Assembly (NCBI GenBank): GCA_039810245.1
Contig: JBDHWQ010000031.1
Coordinates: 1 to 23,796 of the forward strand
Source of the DNA: CALDSL01 sp039810245
GTDB taxonomy: Bacteria > Chloroflexota > Anaerolineae > Anaerolineales > Anaerolineaceae
Length of the DNA stretch: 23,796 bases
Direction of reading: 5' to 3'
The translations under genes and the position numbers were made by a program. The notes beneath the pieces are model-generated. The model saw nothing but the letters and a program-made list of their open reading frames with translations. It had not been told where the DNA came from and did no database searches. Shown piece after piece: positions 14,637-20,885 of this stretch (position 1 is its first letter; every line of letters begins with the position of its first letter).

Positions 14637-15539
14637 TTAATAGTTCCCATAATTCACCGGCGCGGCCGGGCGTGGTTCCACGCGCAGCGCATCACGCGTC
14701 TGCGCATCCAGTTTTTCCCAGTATTCATGGCGGTCTTTCACACCATAGACCCATTCATCCAGGTAGGATTGCACCGCTTCAGGCGTTTCGCTGATTTTGT
14801 CCCACGCCAGGTAGAAGGCATTGTCGCGGTCGTAATAGCCCTGCGTATATGAGGGGTGAGCTGCGTGCGGCACGTGGCATACCGCATCGACGATAAACTC
14901 CGGGATCATGGTGCGGTTGGGGTCGGAGCGGATCACGTCCTCATCTACGATTTCTTCCGCGGTGAGGATCACGTGTTTCGCGGCGAAGGCAGCTTCTTTT
15001 TGCTCGCCAATAATGCCCCAGATCTGCGCATTACCACGCGCATCGGCGCGCTGCACGTGCACAATGGCCACATCCGGATGCAGTGCCGGCACAACGATGA
15101 CTTCCTGCCCGCTGTACGGGTCGGTCACACGGCGGATGTTGGGGTTAGCGGCTTCCAGGTCGGTCGCGGCGGTCTGGTTCATGGGAATGAACGGCAGTCC
15201 GCACGCCCCGGCCTGCAGGCGCGAGATCATGCCAAAGTGCGAGTATTCTTCCCACTCCAGCCGCCCGGCTTCCAGCTCGGTGCGCAAGATACGCAGGGAG
15301 CCAACGCCCGGATTGCCACTGTATGAGAAGATCACCTTGCGCGCGCAGCCGGCGGCGATCATCTGGTCATAGATCAGGTCTGGAGTGGCGCGGGCTAATA
15401 CCAGGTCTTTACGCCCCTGGCGGATAATCTCATGCCCGGCGGCAAACGGGATCAGGTGAGTGAACCCGGCGGCATATACGGTATCGCCATCGTGGACAAA
15501 ACGGGCGATTGCATCCGAAAGAGAATACATTTTGGTCAT
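14637..15539 (-). CDS. CoA-transferase family, alpha subunit (IpdA/GctA-like)
   Basis: This 300-residue protein is the alpha subunit partner of the gene directly downstream. The N-terminal V-H-D-G-D-T-V-Y-A-A-G-F pattern marks the CoA-transferase fold, and the W-E-E-Y-S-H-F-G ... L-Q-A-G-A-C-G-L-P-F-I-P segment (Glu97/Glu98) resembles IpdA-type subunits. The C-terminal 60 residues are rich in Tyr and charged residues. The ATG at 15539 lacks a Shine-Dalgarno sequence; an alternative in-frame ATG is at 15530. It follows a small membrane protein gene by 36 bp and is probably on the same transcript. Together with the beta subunit it would transfer or hydrolyse CoA on a carboxylic acid. Confidence 0.87.
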   Translation of the reverse strand: MTKMYSLSDAIARFVHDGDTVYAAGFTHLIPFAAGHEIIRQGRKDLVLARATPDLIYDQMIAAGCARKVIFSYSGNPGVGSLRILRTELEAGRLEWEEYSHFGMISRLQAGACGLPFIPMNQTAATDLEAANPNIRRVTDPYSGQEVIVVPALHPDVAIVHVQRADARGNAQIWGIIGEQKEAAFAAKHVILTAEEIVDEDVIRSDPNRTMIPEFIVDAVCHVPHAAHPSYTQGYYDRDNAFYLAWDKISETPEAVQSYLDEWVYGVKDRHEYWEKLDAQTRDALRVEPRPAAPVNYGNY

Positions 15540-15575
15540 AAGATTGTGTGGGTGTAGGTTGGGTTTCTATGCGTT

Positions 15576-15833
15576 TCAGTCTTCGCGCCGTTCCTTGTCA
15601 CGGTCAATCTTTTCCGCTTTGCGCCTGCCGCGTACCAACCGGAAATGCTTTGGCTCGCTGGGCTGCGCGTTCGAGCGCGACCCCAGGACGCCAATTACCA
15701 GGCTGACGGCCAGCAGCACAATACCGTAGAACAGCAGCGAAAAGTTGGGGCTTTGGACGGAATCGGATACCAGGAACAACAGCAGCAACAGAATGCCGAC
15801 CAGTGCCAGGAAGGTTCCAATGCGCTTGCGCAT
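15576..15833 (-). CDS. small two-helix membrane protein, unknown function
   Basis: This 85-residue protein has a basic N-terminus (M-R-K-R), a first hydrophobic helix at about residues 6-23, a short polar turn, a second helix at about 31-50, and a highly charged C-terminal tail rich in Arg, Lys, Asp and Glu. The tails are probably cytoplasmic. I do not recognise a family. The ATG at 15833 follows TATACA by exactly 6 nt with no ribosome binding site, suggesting a leaderless transcript that would also carry the CoA-transferase genes 36 bp downstream. Confidence 0.7.
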   Translation of the reverse strand: MRKRIGTFLALVGILLLLLFLVSDSVQSPNFSLLFYGIVLLAVSLVIGVLGSRSNAQPSEPKHFRLVRGRRKAEKIDRDKERRED

Positions 15834-15839
15834 GATTGC

Positions 15840-15845
15840 TGTATA
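15840..15845 (-). promoter_or_regulatory. -10 box of the small membrane protein gene with leaderless spacing
   Basis: TATACA on the minus strand (15845-15840) is followed by GCAATC and then ATG at 15833. No -35 box or Shine-Dalgarno sequence is obvious. Confidence 0.4.
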
Positions 15846-15865
15846 GAGTGTCCGCGATGCGCTAG

Positions 15866-15905
15866 GGCGGGTGAGGCTCCCGGCAGGCTGGGGGCCTCAC
15901 CCGCC
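15866..15905 (-). terminator. strong GC hairpin after the P5C dehydrogenase gene
   Basis: A perfect 12-bp stem pairs GGCGGGTGAGGC (15866-15877) with GCCTCACCCGCC (15894-15905), with three further G-C pairs possible in the loop. There is no T-run on the minus side, so it is either a Rho-dependent or non-canonical terminator or a 3' stabilising hairpin. Confidence 0.5.
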
Positions 15906-15914
15906 GCGTGCGTT

Positions 15915-17501
15915 TTATCCGCGCACCACGCGCGTCTGGATCTGCTCGCGGCCGTAAAGCTGCACGTAGTACAGCCCGCCACCGTTCTTGCCGGTGGAAC
16001 CCGAGCCTTTCCAGCCGCCAAAGGGTTGGAAGCCCGGCCACGCGCCGGTGGTGGCGCCTTGCGGGCGGTTGGAGTAGGTAACCCCGGCTTCGATCTTGTC
16101 GAAGTACCACTCGGTTTCTTCCGGGCTGCCGTAGAAGCCGGCGGTGAGGCCGTAATTCACATCGTTGGCGATGCGCATAGCCTCTTCCAGGTCACTGAAC
16201 CTGCCGACCGTGGAAATGGGCACAAACATTTCCTGCTTCCACAGCGGGTGGTCGTATGGCACGTCGGCGGCCAGGGTGGGCGTGCAGAAGTAGCCCTTGC
16301 TGTATTCGCCTTCCGTCAGCACCTTGCCGCCGGTGAGGAAGCGCCCCGACTGGCTCAGGTCTTCGGTGAACTGCTGGAAATCCTGATACGAGCTGCGGTT
16401 GACAACCGGGCCCAGGTACACGTTGCGTTGTGTCGGATCGCCGACCACCAGCTTGTTGGTCAGGTCCACCAGGCGCTCGACCAGGGCATCGTACACGGGC
16501 TCTTCGATCAGGATGCGCGAGCAGGCCGAGCATTTCTGGCCTTGCAGGCCAAACGCCGAGCGCACAATGCCCACCGCGGCATCTTCCAGGTTGGCATGAC
16601 GGGTGACGATGGCCGGGTTCTTACCGCCCAGTTCCAGGATGGTGGGGCGCACGTAGTGTCCATGACCGAAATCGCGGTAGATCTTCATGCCCACATCAAA
16701 CGAGCCGGTAAAGGTGAAACCGTCTACGTCCTGGCTGTCGATCACTGCCTGGCCCAGCGTGCTGCCCGGCCCGGTGATAAAGTTCACCACGCCATCCGGA
16801 ATGCCCGCGTCGCGGAAACATTCCGCCAGCTTGCGCACTGTCCAGGGGGTGTCGGTGGCGGGCTTGAGCACCAGGGTGTTACCCATCGCCAGGGCCGCGC
16901 CCGAAGGCCCGCCGCTGAGCGCCGCCGGGAAATTGAACGGGCTGATCACGGCCCATACACCGTAGGGGCGCAGCACGGAAATATTGGTGGACTGGAAACC
17001 GGTAAGTGGATCACGGCCCAGCGGCTGCACAAAGCCATTGTTGGCTTCCATGCGCTCGCACGAATAACGGATCAGATCGGCGGTCTCGGCGGCATCGCCC
17101 AGGGCTTCCATGCGGTTTTTGCCGACTTCCAGCGCCATGATCGAGCCGATCTCATATATGCGCTCATCGATCAGGTCGGCGGCCTTGCGCAGCAGCGCCA
17201 CGCGCTCCTGCCATTTCATGTGGCTCCACATGGGAAAGGCGCGCTTCGCGGCGGCAATCGCCTGCTGCGCATCTGCAGCGCCGCCTTTCTGGAAGATGCC
17301 CAGCACCAGGTCGGTGTTGGATGGGGCGCGGTCTTCGAACTTGGCGTCTGCGAAATGATCCTTGCCATCGATGATCATCGCGTGTTCTTGCCCGAGGTTC
17401 GCTTTGACCTTCGCCAGGGCTTCTTCGAAGCGCGTATGCATCTCTTCCGGCGGGTTGAACATCGTGGCATAGGTAAGTTTGAACGAGCTATCGGCTACCA
17501 T
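15915..17501 (-). CDS. pruA: 1-pyrroline-5-carboxylate (L-glutamate gamma-semialdehyde) dehydrogenase
   Basis: This aldehyde dehydrogenase oxidises glutamate gamma-semialdehyde, from proline or ornithine breakdown, to glutamate with NAD. The length of 528 residues fits the stand-alone bacterial enzyme. The catalytic Cys324 lies in G-Q-K-C-S-A-C-S and the general base Glu290 in L-E-L-G-G-K-N-P. The P-F-N-F-P motif near residue 180 and a T-G-S motif near 255 line the NAD site. The N-terminus F-K-L-T-Y-A-T-M-F-N-P-P is typical of this subgroup. The ATG at 17501 has GGAGG upstream; the frame runs on to 17600 but that part overlaps the promoter. No proline dehydrogenase gene is in the window. Confidence 0.92.
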   Translation of the reverse strand: MVADSSFKLTYATMFNPPEEMHTRFEEALAKVKANLGQEHAMIIDGKDHFADAKFEDRAPSNTDLVLGIFQKGGAADAQQAIAAAKRAFPMWSHMKWQERVALLRKAADLIDERIYEIGSIMALEVGKNRMEALGDAAETADLIRYSCERMEANNGFVQPLGRDPLTGFQSTNISVLRPYGVWAVISPFNFPAALSGGPSGAALAMGNTLVLKPATDTPWTVRKLAECFRDAGIPDGVVNFITGPGSTLGQAVIDSQDVDGFTFTGSFDVGMKIYRDFGHGHYVRPTILELGGKNPAIVTRHANLEDAAVGIVRSAFGLQGQKCSACSRILIEEPVYDALVERLVDLTNKLVVGDPTQRNVYLGPVVNRSSYQDFQQFTEDLSQSGRFLTGGKVLTEGEYSKGYFCTPTLAADVPYDHPLWKQEMFVPISTVGRFSDLEEAMRIANDVNYGLTAGFYGSPEETEWYFDKIEAGVTYSNRPQGATTGAWPGFQPFGGWKGSGSTGKNGGGLYYVQLYGREQIQTRVVRG

Positions 17502-17571
17502 ACGGGTTCTGACCTCCTCATTGCAGGTACAAACAGAAATTTGGAGTGAAGATATTCTGCCGTGCGGGTTA

Positions 17572-17600
17572 AGTATATGCCCGATGCGGGCGGAAGTCAA
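17572..17600 (-). promoter_or_regulatory. sigma70-type promoter of the P5C dehydrogenase gene
   Basis: On the minus strand TTGACT (17600-17595), a 17-bp spacer and TATACT (17577-17572) match the consensus closely. +1 is predicted near 17565, giving a leader of about 64 nt that ends in GGAGG before the ATG. Confidence 0.75.
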
Positions 17601-17631
17601 AGCGGCTGGTGGAAAAGAAGCTCTCTCGCGG

Positions 17632-17660
17632 TTGCGCTGAAAACTGATCTTTGCTACACT
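17632..17660 (+). promoter_or_regulatory. sigma70-type promoter of the DUF429 gene
   Basis: TTGCGC (17632-17637), a 17-bp spacer and TACACT (17655-17660) preceded by TGC form an extended -10 promoter. +1 near 17667 leaves only about 4 nt before the ATG at 17671, so the transcript is nearly leaderless. It is divergent from the P5C dehydrogenase promoter 31 bp away. Confidence 0.6.
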
Positions 17661-17670
17661 CTTGCATAAT

Positions 17671-18426
17671 ATGGCATCGCAGGACCCTTCCCTCTACATT
17701 GGTATTGATATGCTGGCCAACCATCGCCCATTCAGCTATGTGGCTCTGGGCGCTGATGGCCGCCCGGTGGCAATGGGGCAGGGCCGCCAGGGTGAGGTGA
17801 TGGCCTACCTGGCCGGCCAGCGCGCCGCGCGCGTGGGCATCAACGGGCCGCTGCACCCGCGGGGTGATACCATGACGCGCGATGACGTTCGCCGCGAGCT
17901 GGTTCCGGCCCCGGCAGTGGGTGAGTGGGTGGATGTGCGCCAGTGCGAGTATGAGCTTTCGATGCGCGGGCTGCGCGCCACACGCACCGAGGCCAACCCG
18001 GCCGACTGCCCGCCGTGGATGCGGCGCGGGTTTGGCATCGTAGCCTTCCTCGACCGCCTGGGGTACGAGCCATACCCGGCCGAGGGCAGCCTGCAGTATG
18101 CCGAAGTGCAGGCAGACGCCAGTTTCGGCTCCTTGCTGGGCCGCGCCCCGTACGAGGCCTCGACCCTCGAAGGCCGCATGCAGCGCCAGTTCATCCTGCG
18201 CCAGCAGGGCATGCCCATCCACGACCCGATGGACTTCCTGGAAGAGATTACGCCTTATAAGCTGCTAAACGGGCTGCTGCCCATGGAGCAGATCTGCACG
18301 CAGTACGCGCTCAACGCGTGGGTGGCAGCTTACACGGTATGGCTGGCGCACTACAAACCGCGCCGTGTGGCCTGCCTGGGCGCGCCGGAGGAAGGCCTGC
18401 TGCTGCTGCCCTTGCGCGAGGATTAA
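17671..18426 (+). CDS. DUF429 family protein, RNase H-like fold
   Basis: This 251-residue protein resembles the DUF429 family, which is predicted to have an RNase H-like fold with unknown function. It begins with the family's strand motif Y-I-G-I-D near residue 9, then I-N-G-P-L near 60 and R-Q-C-E-Y-E-L-S-M-R-G-L-R near 92. The C-terminal A-L-N-A-W-V-A-A-Y-T-V-W segment is the conserved final helix. The ATG at 17671 was chosen over an in-frame TTG at 17662 because the latter would precede the predicted transcription start. There is no Shine-Dalgarno sequence. It is transcribed alone and ends at a strong terminator. Confidence 0.78.
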   Translation: MASQDPSLYIGIDMLANHRPFSYVALGADGRPVAMGQGRQGEVMAYLAGQRAARVGINGPLHPRGDTMTRDDVRRELVPAPAVGEWVDVRQCEYELSMRGLRATRTEANPADCPPWMRRGFGIVAFLDRLGYEPYPAEGSLQYAEVQADASFGSLLGRAPYEASTLEGRMQRQFILRQQGMPIHDPMDFLEEITPYKLLNGLLPMEQICTQYALNAWVAAYTVWLAHYKPRRVACLGAPEEGLLLLPLRED

Positions 18427-18455
18427 TCGCGGTGATTGGGTGTAAAACCTTTTGC

Positions 18456-18484
18456 GGCGCGTATAAGCTTGTACGCGCCTTTTT
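18456..18484 (+). terminator. intrinsic terminator after the DUF429 gene
   Basis: An 8-bp stem pairs GGCGCGTA (18456-18463) with TACGCGCC (18472-18479) around an 8-nt loop and is directly followed by TTTTT. Confidence 0.88.
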
Positions 18485-18549
18485 GGCTGCACTTAAGATA
18501 AAATATATATGATGAAGTTCATCTAAATTATAAGAACAGGGAACCAACC

Positions 18550-19557
18550 ATGAATGTCGGTATGTGGATGAAAGCGCTGCGGGTAATCCCGCGCATTGAT
18601 AAAGAAGAATGGATGCGCCTTGACGTGATTTCACGCTGGCTGATCTCGACCCGCGCGGCGGTGCTGGTGATGACCTTCATCTCGGCTGCCATCGCCGGGC
18701 TGCTGGCCGCGCAGGCCGGCATGTTTCATCTGGGGCGCTGGCTGCTGCTGGTGGTAGGGTTGATCTTCGCGCATGCTACCAACAACCTGCTCAATGATCT
18801 GACAGATTACACCCGTGGCGTAGACCGCGATAATTACTTCCGCACCCAATACGGCCCGCAGCCGCTGGAGCAGGGGTTGATGACCCGCCGCGAGCTGCTC
18901 ACCTATGCTGCCGTCACCGGGGCGATCGCTCTGGCGGCCGGCGCCGTGCTGGTGGCGCAGAGCGGACTAATCGCGCTGGCGCTGCTGGGGGCGGGTGCGT
19001 TCTTTGTGCTGTTTTACACCTGGCCGCTCAAGTACGTGGGCCTGGGCGAACCAACCGTGCTGCTGGTGTGGGGCCCGCTGATGATTGCCGGCGGCTATTT
19101 TGTTATCACCGGACAGTGGGATTGGAACGTGGTCATCGCCAGCCTGCCGTATGGGTTAGGCCCCACCACGGTGATCTTTGGTAAACACATCGACAAGCTG
19201 CCTGAAGACCGCCGCAAGCGCATTTTCACCCTGCCGGTGATCCTTGGCGAGCGCAATGCGCGCATGGTCGCGCTGGTGATGATGGCACTGATGTACCTGA
19301 GCGTGATTTATCTGGTGGTCACCGGCTTCTTTTCGCCGTTGATGCTGGTGGTGCTGCTGGCTATCCCCGCGCTGCTGCGCATCGTGCCTATTTACCGCCA
19401 GCCCAAGCCGGAGACCCCACCGGCAGACGCTCCCGAAGGCATCCGCCAGGGCTGGCCACTGTGGTTCGTGTCCTTCGCGTTCTACCACAACCGCGCCTTT
19501 GGCATGTGGTTCCTGCTCGGGCTGGTGGCAGAGCTGGTGCTGCGCCTGGTGCGCTAA
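18550..19557 (+). CDS. UbiA family prenyltransferase (MenA-like)
   Basis: This is an integral membrane prenyltransferase of the UbiA superfamily that attaches an isoprenoid chain to an aromatic acceptor. MenA-type enzymes use 1,4-dihydroxy-2-naphthoate to make demethylmenaquinone. The first Asp-rich motif N-D-L-T-D-Y-T-R-G-V-D begins at Asn82 (Asp83, Asp86), and the second, H-I-D-K-L-P-E-D-R-R-K-R, has Asp215 and Asp220. About eight or nine hydrophobic helices are spread over 335 residues. A 27-residue soluble N-terminal extension precedes the first helix. The ATG at 18550 follows CAGGGAA. An AT-rich stretch upstream (18495-18530) may hold the promoter. Substrate choice is inferred; no other menaquinone gene is in the window. 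Confidence 0.85.
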   Translation: MNVGMWMKALRVIPRIDKEEWMRLDVISRWLISTRAAVLVMTFISAAIAGLLAAQAGMFHLGRWLLLVVGLIFAHATNNLLNDLTDYTRGVDRDNYFRTQYGPQPLEQGLMTRRELLTYAAVTGAIALAAGAVLVAQSGLIALALLGAGAFFVLFYTWPLKYVGLGEPTVLLVWGPLMIAGGYFVITGQWDWNVVIASLPYGLGPTTVIFGKHIDKLPEDRRKRIFTLPVILGERNARMVALVMMALMYLSVIYLVVTGFFSPLMLVVLLAIPALLRIVPIYRQPKPETPPADAPEGIRQGWPLWFVSFAFYHNRAFGMWFLLGLVAELVLRLVR

Positions 19558-19571
19558 GCCAGGTATCGTAG

Positions 19572-19611
19572 AAATACCTGAAATGCGGGACAGCCCGCAT
19601 TTCAGGTATTT
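19572..19611. terminator. bidirectional terminator between the prenyltransferase and the concanavalin-like gene
   Basis: A perfect 18-bp stem pairs AAATACCTGAAATGCGGG (19572-19589) with CCCGCATTTCAGGTATTT (19594-19611) around the loop ACAG. On the + strand it is followed by TTGATTT. It overlaps the last three codons and stop of the minus-strand gene ending at 19602. Confidence 0.88.
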
Positions 19612-20363
19612 TTGATTTCCAACCCTTCTACGTCCATCCACGCCGGCGCGGGGTTGGGTAGCGTTCCCATGCGCAAGCGGCCGTCCGGTGGGAAGGCCGC
19701 GAACTGGTTATCCAGCCAAACCACCAGCCCCAGCGGCTCGCGCGGGCTGACCCGCGTCTGGTGGATGAGCGCATCATTGACGAAGAAGCGCGCGCCATCC
19801 GCGCGCCATTCCAGGCGGTAAGCGTTCCAGGTGGTGACGTCCACCGCCACGTGCGCGCTTGACTCGCGCACGAAGGCGCGCACCATGCGCCGCAGCAGTC
19901 GCGCGGTGGGGCGCGCCAGCAGCAGGGCCAGCCCCGGCGCACCCAGCGCCAGCAGCGCCCCGGGCAGCCTCGGGCTGCGGAAGGTGGCCGCCAGAAAGCC
20001 GTTGGCGGGCAGGTCGTCGCGGAACGACAGGAAGTTATGCTGCGAAGCAAAGAAATACCATGCCGCGTTGGGCAGCGCCGGCAGCCGCCGCGCCGCCCCG
20101 CTGACGCCAAAGCTTAGGCTGAACGGATCGTTCCACAGCCCAAAGCCCCAGGTGCCGGGGATGTCCGCCGCGGAGACCCGCGCGCGCAGGCGCAGCGATA
20201 GCGGCGGGCGCAGCGGGAACCTTGCGCGGCCCAATTGCAGGTGGTCGTCGCGCTGTGCCCAGCGGTACGTCCCCGCCGGCCCGGCCGGCACGGCGTAGCG
20301 CCACGTTCTGGGCGCGGTCTCGATCGCTTCCCCGCCGTTGGCAGTGCGCGTGTGCAAGTGCAT
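19602..20363 (-). CDS. concanavalin A-like lectin/glucanase-fold protein, function unknown
   Basis: This 253-residue protein appears to be a beta-sandwich of the concanavalin A-like (GH16/LamG) type. Supporting segments are T-W-G-F-G-L-W-N-D-P near residue 81, the N-A-A-W-Y-F-F-A-S stretch near 109, and W-N-A-Y-R-L-E-W ... F-F-V-N-D near 189-206, the usual strand pair of such folds. No catalytic E-x-D-x-E motif is seen and no signal peptide is present, so it is probably a cytoplasmic, non-hydrolytic member. Residues 135-165 form a Leu/Ala/Arg-rich insert. The ATG at 20363 follows TATACT by 7 nt without a ribosome binding site. An earlier in-frame ATG at 20474 would lie upstream of that promoter. 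Confidence 0.65.
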   Translation of the reverse strand: MHLHTRTANGGEAIETAPRTWRYAVPAGPAGTYRWAQRDDHLQLGRARFPLRPPLSLRLRARVSAADIPGTWGFGLWNDPFSLSFGVSGAARRLPALPNAAWYFFASQHNFLSFRDDLPANGFLAATFRSPRLPGALLALGAPGLALLLARPTARLLRRMVRAFVRESSAHVAVDVTTWNAYRLEWRADGARFFVNDALIHQTRVSPREPLGLVVWLDNQFAAFPPDGRLRMGTLPNPAPAWMDVEGLEIKNT

Positions 20364-20370
20364 AGAAATT

Positions 20371-20376
20371 AGTATA
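20371..20376 (-). promoter_or_regulatory. -10 box of the concanavalin-like gene with leaderless spacing
   Basis: TATACT on the minus strand (20376-20371) is followed by AATTTCT and then ATG at 20363, leaving at most one base of leader. No Shine-Dalgarno sequence is present. Confidence 0.45.
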
Positions 20377-20429
20377 GTGGGGATAGGAAATTGCGAACAG
20401 GGTGAATGGCATGAAACCATATCCAGGTA

Positions 20430-20545
20430 ATTCGCCAAATTCGTGATACAAGGTCCCGGGTGTTTTGCCTGCATCGTCCCGATGTCCTTGCGGTCGGGAT
20501 TCGTGATGAAACTATCAGGTGGCTAGATTCGCCTTATTTGTGATA
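20430..20545. repeat. imperfect direct repeat upstream of the serS promoter
   Basis: ATTCGCCAAATTCGTGATA (20430-20448) recurs as ATTCGCCTTATTTGTGATA (20527-20545), 16 of 19 bases identical. A partial copy ATTCGTGAT is at 20499-20507. A small hairpin TCCCGA/TCGGGA (20477-20482 with 20494-20499) lies between them. The block fills the space between two divergent genes. Confidence 0.4.
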
Positions 20546-20561
20546 GAGCTTTTTCCCATCC

Positions 20562-20590
20562 TTGACCCCACCCTCTGGCCTGAGTATAAT
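20562..20590 (+). promoter_or_regulatory. sigma70-type promoter of the serS T-box transcript
   Basis: TTGACC (20562-20567), a 17-bp spacer and a perfect TATAAT (20585-20590) predict +1 near 20597, just before Stem I of the T-box. Confidence 0.85.
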
Positions 20591-20599
20591 GATCATACA

Positions 20600-20856
20600 G
20601 ACCCACCTGGGACTGCGCTTCTGGCGCTGCTTTCAGAGAGCCGGCGGTTGGTGCGAGCCGGCAGCATGTACCAGATGCCTTCCACCCCAGATGTCCCGCT
20701 CGCGCGGGGCAGGTCGCTCTCGCAGAGGCGCTTGCGCCATAAGAGGGCCGGCGGAACCCGTTATCTTCCACGAAAGAGGCCGTCGCATTTTGGCGGCGAA
20801 AGCAGGTGGCACCACGAGACGCCCCCTCGTCCTGCATACAGGACCGGGGCGTTTTT
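20600..20856 (+). ncRNA. T-box riboswitch (serine), serS leader
   Basis: T-box leaders let an aminoacyl-tRNA synthetase gene sense uncharged tRNA. Stem I is readable: CTGGG/CCCAG (20607-20611, 20686-20690), TCTGG/CCAGA (20620-20624, 20671-20675) and TGCT/AGCA (20628-20631, 20663-20666), then the AGAGA bulge (20635-20639) and the distal hairpin GCCGGC/GCCGGC with a G-G-T-T-G-G-T-G loop. The specifier loop holds TCC (20681-20683) followed by A, a serine codon. The antiterminator pairs CAGG (20803-20806) with CCTG (20831-20834) and ACGAG (20814-20818) with CTCGT (20826-20830), around the 7-nt bulge TGGCACC. UGGC fits a tRNA ending GCCA, as expected for tRNA-Ser with a G discriminator. The competing terminator shares 20829-20834. 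Confidence 0.93.
20819..20856 (+). terminator. T-box regulated intrinsic terminator
   Basis: ACGCCCC (20819-20825) pairs with GGGGCGT (20846-20852) and GTCCTG (20829-20834) with CAGGAC (20839-20844), loop CATA, followed by a T-run to 20856. Its 5' arm overlaps the antiterminator's 3' strand, so only one of the two can form. Confidence 0.9.
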
Positions 20857-20885
20857 CTGTGTAAATGGAGAAAGAAGGTGCTGCA

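Noticed and set aside
15645..17549. A 634-codon open frame on the + strand opposite the P5C dehydrogenase
   Set aside because: It is a high-GC shadow frame: the opposite strand encodes a dehydrogenase with intact catalytic motifs and its own promoter, and the antisense translation is low-complexity without a recognisable domain.
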